Shown piece by piece: positions 4,151-5,536 of a DNA stretch of 5,536 nucleotides (the first letter of the stretch is position 1; each line of letters opens with the position of its first letter). The stretch is from the NCBI GenBank assembly GCA_024409185.1, contig JAKSUD010000068.1:1-5536 (forward strand), written 5' to 3'. The notes below the pieces were generated by a model. The model saw only the letters and a list, made by a program, of their open reading frames with translations. It ran no database searches and was not told the origin of the DNA. The position numbers and the translations under genes are program-made. This DNA is from an archaeon (GTDB taxonomy: Archaea; Methanobacteriota; Methanobacteria; Methanobacteriales; Methanobacteriaceae).

Positions 4151-5360
4151 TAATTAAAGCATAAATAACAGCAATTATAACAACTATAAACCCATAAATA
4201 CCTAAACCAAGAATAGCTAAAATATAACAAATGATTAAAATAGCTAAAAATACAGAGACTAAATGACCTTTTTTATTAGCAAATAAATCAACAAGTGTTC
4301 TTAAAAACTCAGAAGGTATTGTATAAGCATATAAACCATTAGCTAAATCAAAAACAACTAATGATAATGAATTAAATCCACTCATACTTTTTATAATAGT
4401 TTCTGCTCTACTTGCTCGCTCACCTGCTTCACGTCTACTTTTACCAATACCAATTTTCACATTAGCACCATTATTAAGAATAAACCAAGCACAATCAAGA
4501 CCAGCACGAATAGCTATATCCTTACTTGGGAAACGAGCAATTAAATCATCTCCTCCTTCACGATACCCTTCAATTTGACCACCACAGTCTTCCATAAAGG
4601 ATTTAACTCGAGTCATTAACTCAACAAGAGTATCCCTACCACTTTTAGAGATAAATTTAGTAGAATTTACAATATCAATGAATAGATAATGTTGATATTC
4701 AGGAGCTTTTGAATGACCTAAACTGAATATATCATCTAAAACTAATGCATATTCTCCACCTAATTTAGTAAATGCTACACCTGAAACATCCCCAACTTCT
4801 CTATTAAACTTAATAGACCTTTCAATAGCTGCAGCACCAGTCATTCCAGCTGCTGCTCTGATACTAATTCCAGTTTGAAGACCTATACCTACAAGTTTAA
4901 TAGCTACACGAATAGCATCATTTTTAGACATCATTCTTGCAACTAATTCTGTAGAACTACGTTCAATAATCTCCCCTTTTTCAGATATGATAATTTCTGT
5001 AAATTGATTAATAATTCTAGAAGGTTGTGAAAGCTCAACATACATATAACGGTCACTACCCATTATAATATTACTAACAAGAGCATATTCTTCAACATTA
5101 TTCTCAGCCGGAAGTAATTCATAAAAACTATGATGTTCTGGAATATTTTCACGACCTACATCACGAACAAGATTAGTAAAAATACTTTCTGTAGTAATAT
5201 TCGCCTTTTCAATCTCCATAAGCATAGTTTGAGTATAATTAAACATATCCACATATTCTGTCTCAAGAGGAGTTGTAGGGAAATATTTAGTACCAATACT
5301 AATAATATTATGTTTAGTAAATGATGAAATAATTGATCTTAACAAACTATGATTAGACAT
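4146..5360 (-). CDS. Membrane protein with tandem cyclase/polymerase-type palm domains (GGDD)
   Basis: The 404-residue protein has three parts. Residues 1-100 are unrecognised. Residues 224-352 look like a catalytic palm: HYLFIDIVNST puts Asp229 where class III cyclases bind metal, EGGDDLIARF puts Asp271 and Asp272 on the second strand, and VKIGIGKSRREAGERASRA matches the GIG-plus-helix end of GTP cyclohydrolase III and Cas10-type palms. Residues 104-212 appear to be a degenerate copy: YMYVELSQPSR, STELVARMMSKNDAIR and VAFTKLGGEYA align with the C-terminal half, with Asp229/Asp271 replaced by Glu109/Thr137. Two closely spaced helices (about 367-386 and 387-403) form a C-terminal membrane hairpin, leaving the catalytic part cytoplasmic. 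A nucleotide cyclase, oligonucleotide synthetase or cyclohydrolase activity is inferred; substrate and product are unknown. AAGGAGGT at 5366-5373, five bases before the ATG, supports the start. The gene is complete. The downstream neighbour is the small sequon-rich membrane protein. Confidence 0.85.
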   Translation of the reverse strand: MSNHSLLRSIISSFTKHNIISIGTKYFPTTPLETEYVDMFNYTQTMLMEIEKANITTESIFTNLVRDVGRENIPEHHSFYELLPAENNVEEYALVSNIIMGSDRYMYVELSQPSRIINQFTEIIISEKGEIIERSSTELVARMMSKNDAIRVAIKLVGIGLQTGISIRAAAGMTGAAAIERSIKFNREVGDVSGVAFTKLGGEYALVLDDIFSLGHSKAPEYQHYLFIDIVNSTKFISKSGRDTLVELMTRVKSFMEDCGGQIEGYREGGDDLIARFPSKDIAIRAGLDCAWFILNNGANVKIGIGKSRREAGERASRAETIIKSMSGFNSLSLVVFDLANGLYAYTIPSEFLRTLVDLFANKKGHLVSVFLAILIICYILAILGLGIYGFIVVIIAVIYALIK

Positions 5361-5365
5361 TGTAA

Positions 5366-5408
5366 ACCTCCTTAAATCGATTCAATATAATTTTATAAAT
5401 ATAATAAC
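5366..5408 (-). promoter_or_regulatory. Strong ribosome site and candidate TATA of the palm-domain gene
   Basis: AAGGAGGT (minus strand, 5366-5373) is followed by a 5-base spacer to the ATG. Upstream, TTATTATATTT and ATTTATAAAA within 5391-5408 are TATA candidates. The more distant one would give a leader of about 17 nt that still includes the ribosome site. The ribosome site is secure; the TATA choice is tentative. Confidence 0.55.
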
Positions 5409-5493
5409 AAGTTTAAAGTAAATAACTAAGATAAAAAATTTTAAGATACCATAAGCTTAGTAATAAATTAGATATAAAACTTAAATTAAACTC

Positions 5494-5521
5494 AGAAAAT
5501 AACTTCTATTCTTCATTTTCT
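5494..5521 (-). terminator. Inverted repeat around the stop codon of the right-edge gene
   Basis: Perfect 7-bp arms (AGAAAAT at 5494-5500, ATTTTCT at 5515-5521) enclose a 14-base loop with the TAG stop (5506-5508) near its centre. The minus strand downstream is moderately T-rich (runs around 5431-5440). It matches the pattern at the other gene ends. Confidence 0.35.
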
Positions 5522-5536
5522 TTATCTTTATTATCT
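5506..5536 (-). CDS. C-terminal end of a gene running off the right edge
   Basis: On the minus strand the frame ending at the TAG (5506-5508) reads DNKDKENEE, an acidic and polar tail typical of a protein C-terminus, and stays open to the window edge. Only nine residues are visible, so the product cannot be named. The other two minus-strand frames have stops within this stretch. The stop-codon inverted repeat and the following 145-bp gap with a promoter for the next gene support a real gene end. Confidence 0.45.
   Translation of the reverse strand, partial: DNKDKENEE

Noticed and set aside
4550..4565. Reading GGDD as a diguanylate cyclase GGDEF site
   Set aside because: The first-strand motif FIDIVNST and the GIG-plus-helix end fit cyclase, cyclohydrolase III or Cas10-type palms better, and the GGDEF family's D-x-D-x-F-K first-strand pattern is missing.
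5130..5324. 64-codon open frame on the plus strand inside the palm-domain gene
   Set aside because: Antisense to the N-terminal part of a well-supported gene with a strong ribosome site.
4146..5360. Calling the palm protein part of a type III CRISPR system
   Set aside because: No HD domain, zinc finger, Csm/Cmr partner or repeat-spacer array is visible; only the palm resemblance is shared.

Overview
The window is about three-quarters A+T, and its coding style fits a host-associated methanogenic archaeon of the order Methanobacteriales (Methanobrevibacter or Methanosphaera type). Supporting signs are archaeal-type TATA elements, strong GGAGG ribosome sites beside a probable leaderless gene, poly-T gene ends, secreted proteins rich in N-glycosylation sequons, and an archaeal-looking ArgB and ArgJ. 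The genus is an inference; no marker gene in the window settles it.

Layout, left to right. Positions 1-118 hold a 53-bp A-rich tandem repeat just beyond the 3' end of argB (119-997, minus), which encodes N-acetylglutamate kinase. A 34-codon gene for a very basic protein (1131-1235, minus) follows, with a near-perfect ribosome site. The 369-bp gap at 1236-1604 has palindromes and an imperfect 56-bp tandem repeat whose second copy supplies the likely TATA box of a secreted protein (1605-2264, plus). That gene converges on argJ (2377-3603, minus), which encodes glutamate N-acetyltransferase / ornithine acetyltransferase. Upstream of argJ on the minus strand are a small membrane-anchored protein packed with N-glycosylation sequons (start corrected to 4043) and a 404-residue membrane protein (4146-5360). 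The right edge holds the last codons of another minus-strand gene (stop at 5506-5508).

How the genes work together. ArgJ makes N-acetylglutamate by transferring the acetyl group from N-acetylornithine, and ArgB phosphorylates N-acetylglutamate, so the two serve one arginine pathway although 1.4 kb and two genes separate them. The 404-residue protein is the most intriguing: its C-terminal half carries a nucleotide-cyclase/polymerase palm signature (FIDIVNST, then GGDD), its N-terminal half looks like a degenerate second copy of the same domain, and it ends in a two-helix membrane anchor. This tandem dead-plus-live palm plan resembles class III cyclase pairs, GTP cyclohydrolase III and Cas10, and suggests a membrane-bound nucleotide-signalling or nucleotide-processing enzyme of unknown product.

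A second pattern spans the window: nearly every gene has an inverted repeat on or around its stop codon, often followed by a T-rich stretch in the direction of transcription.
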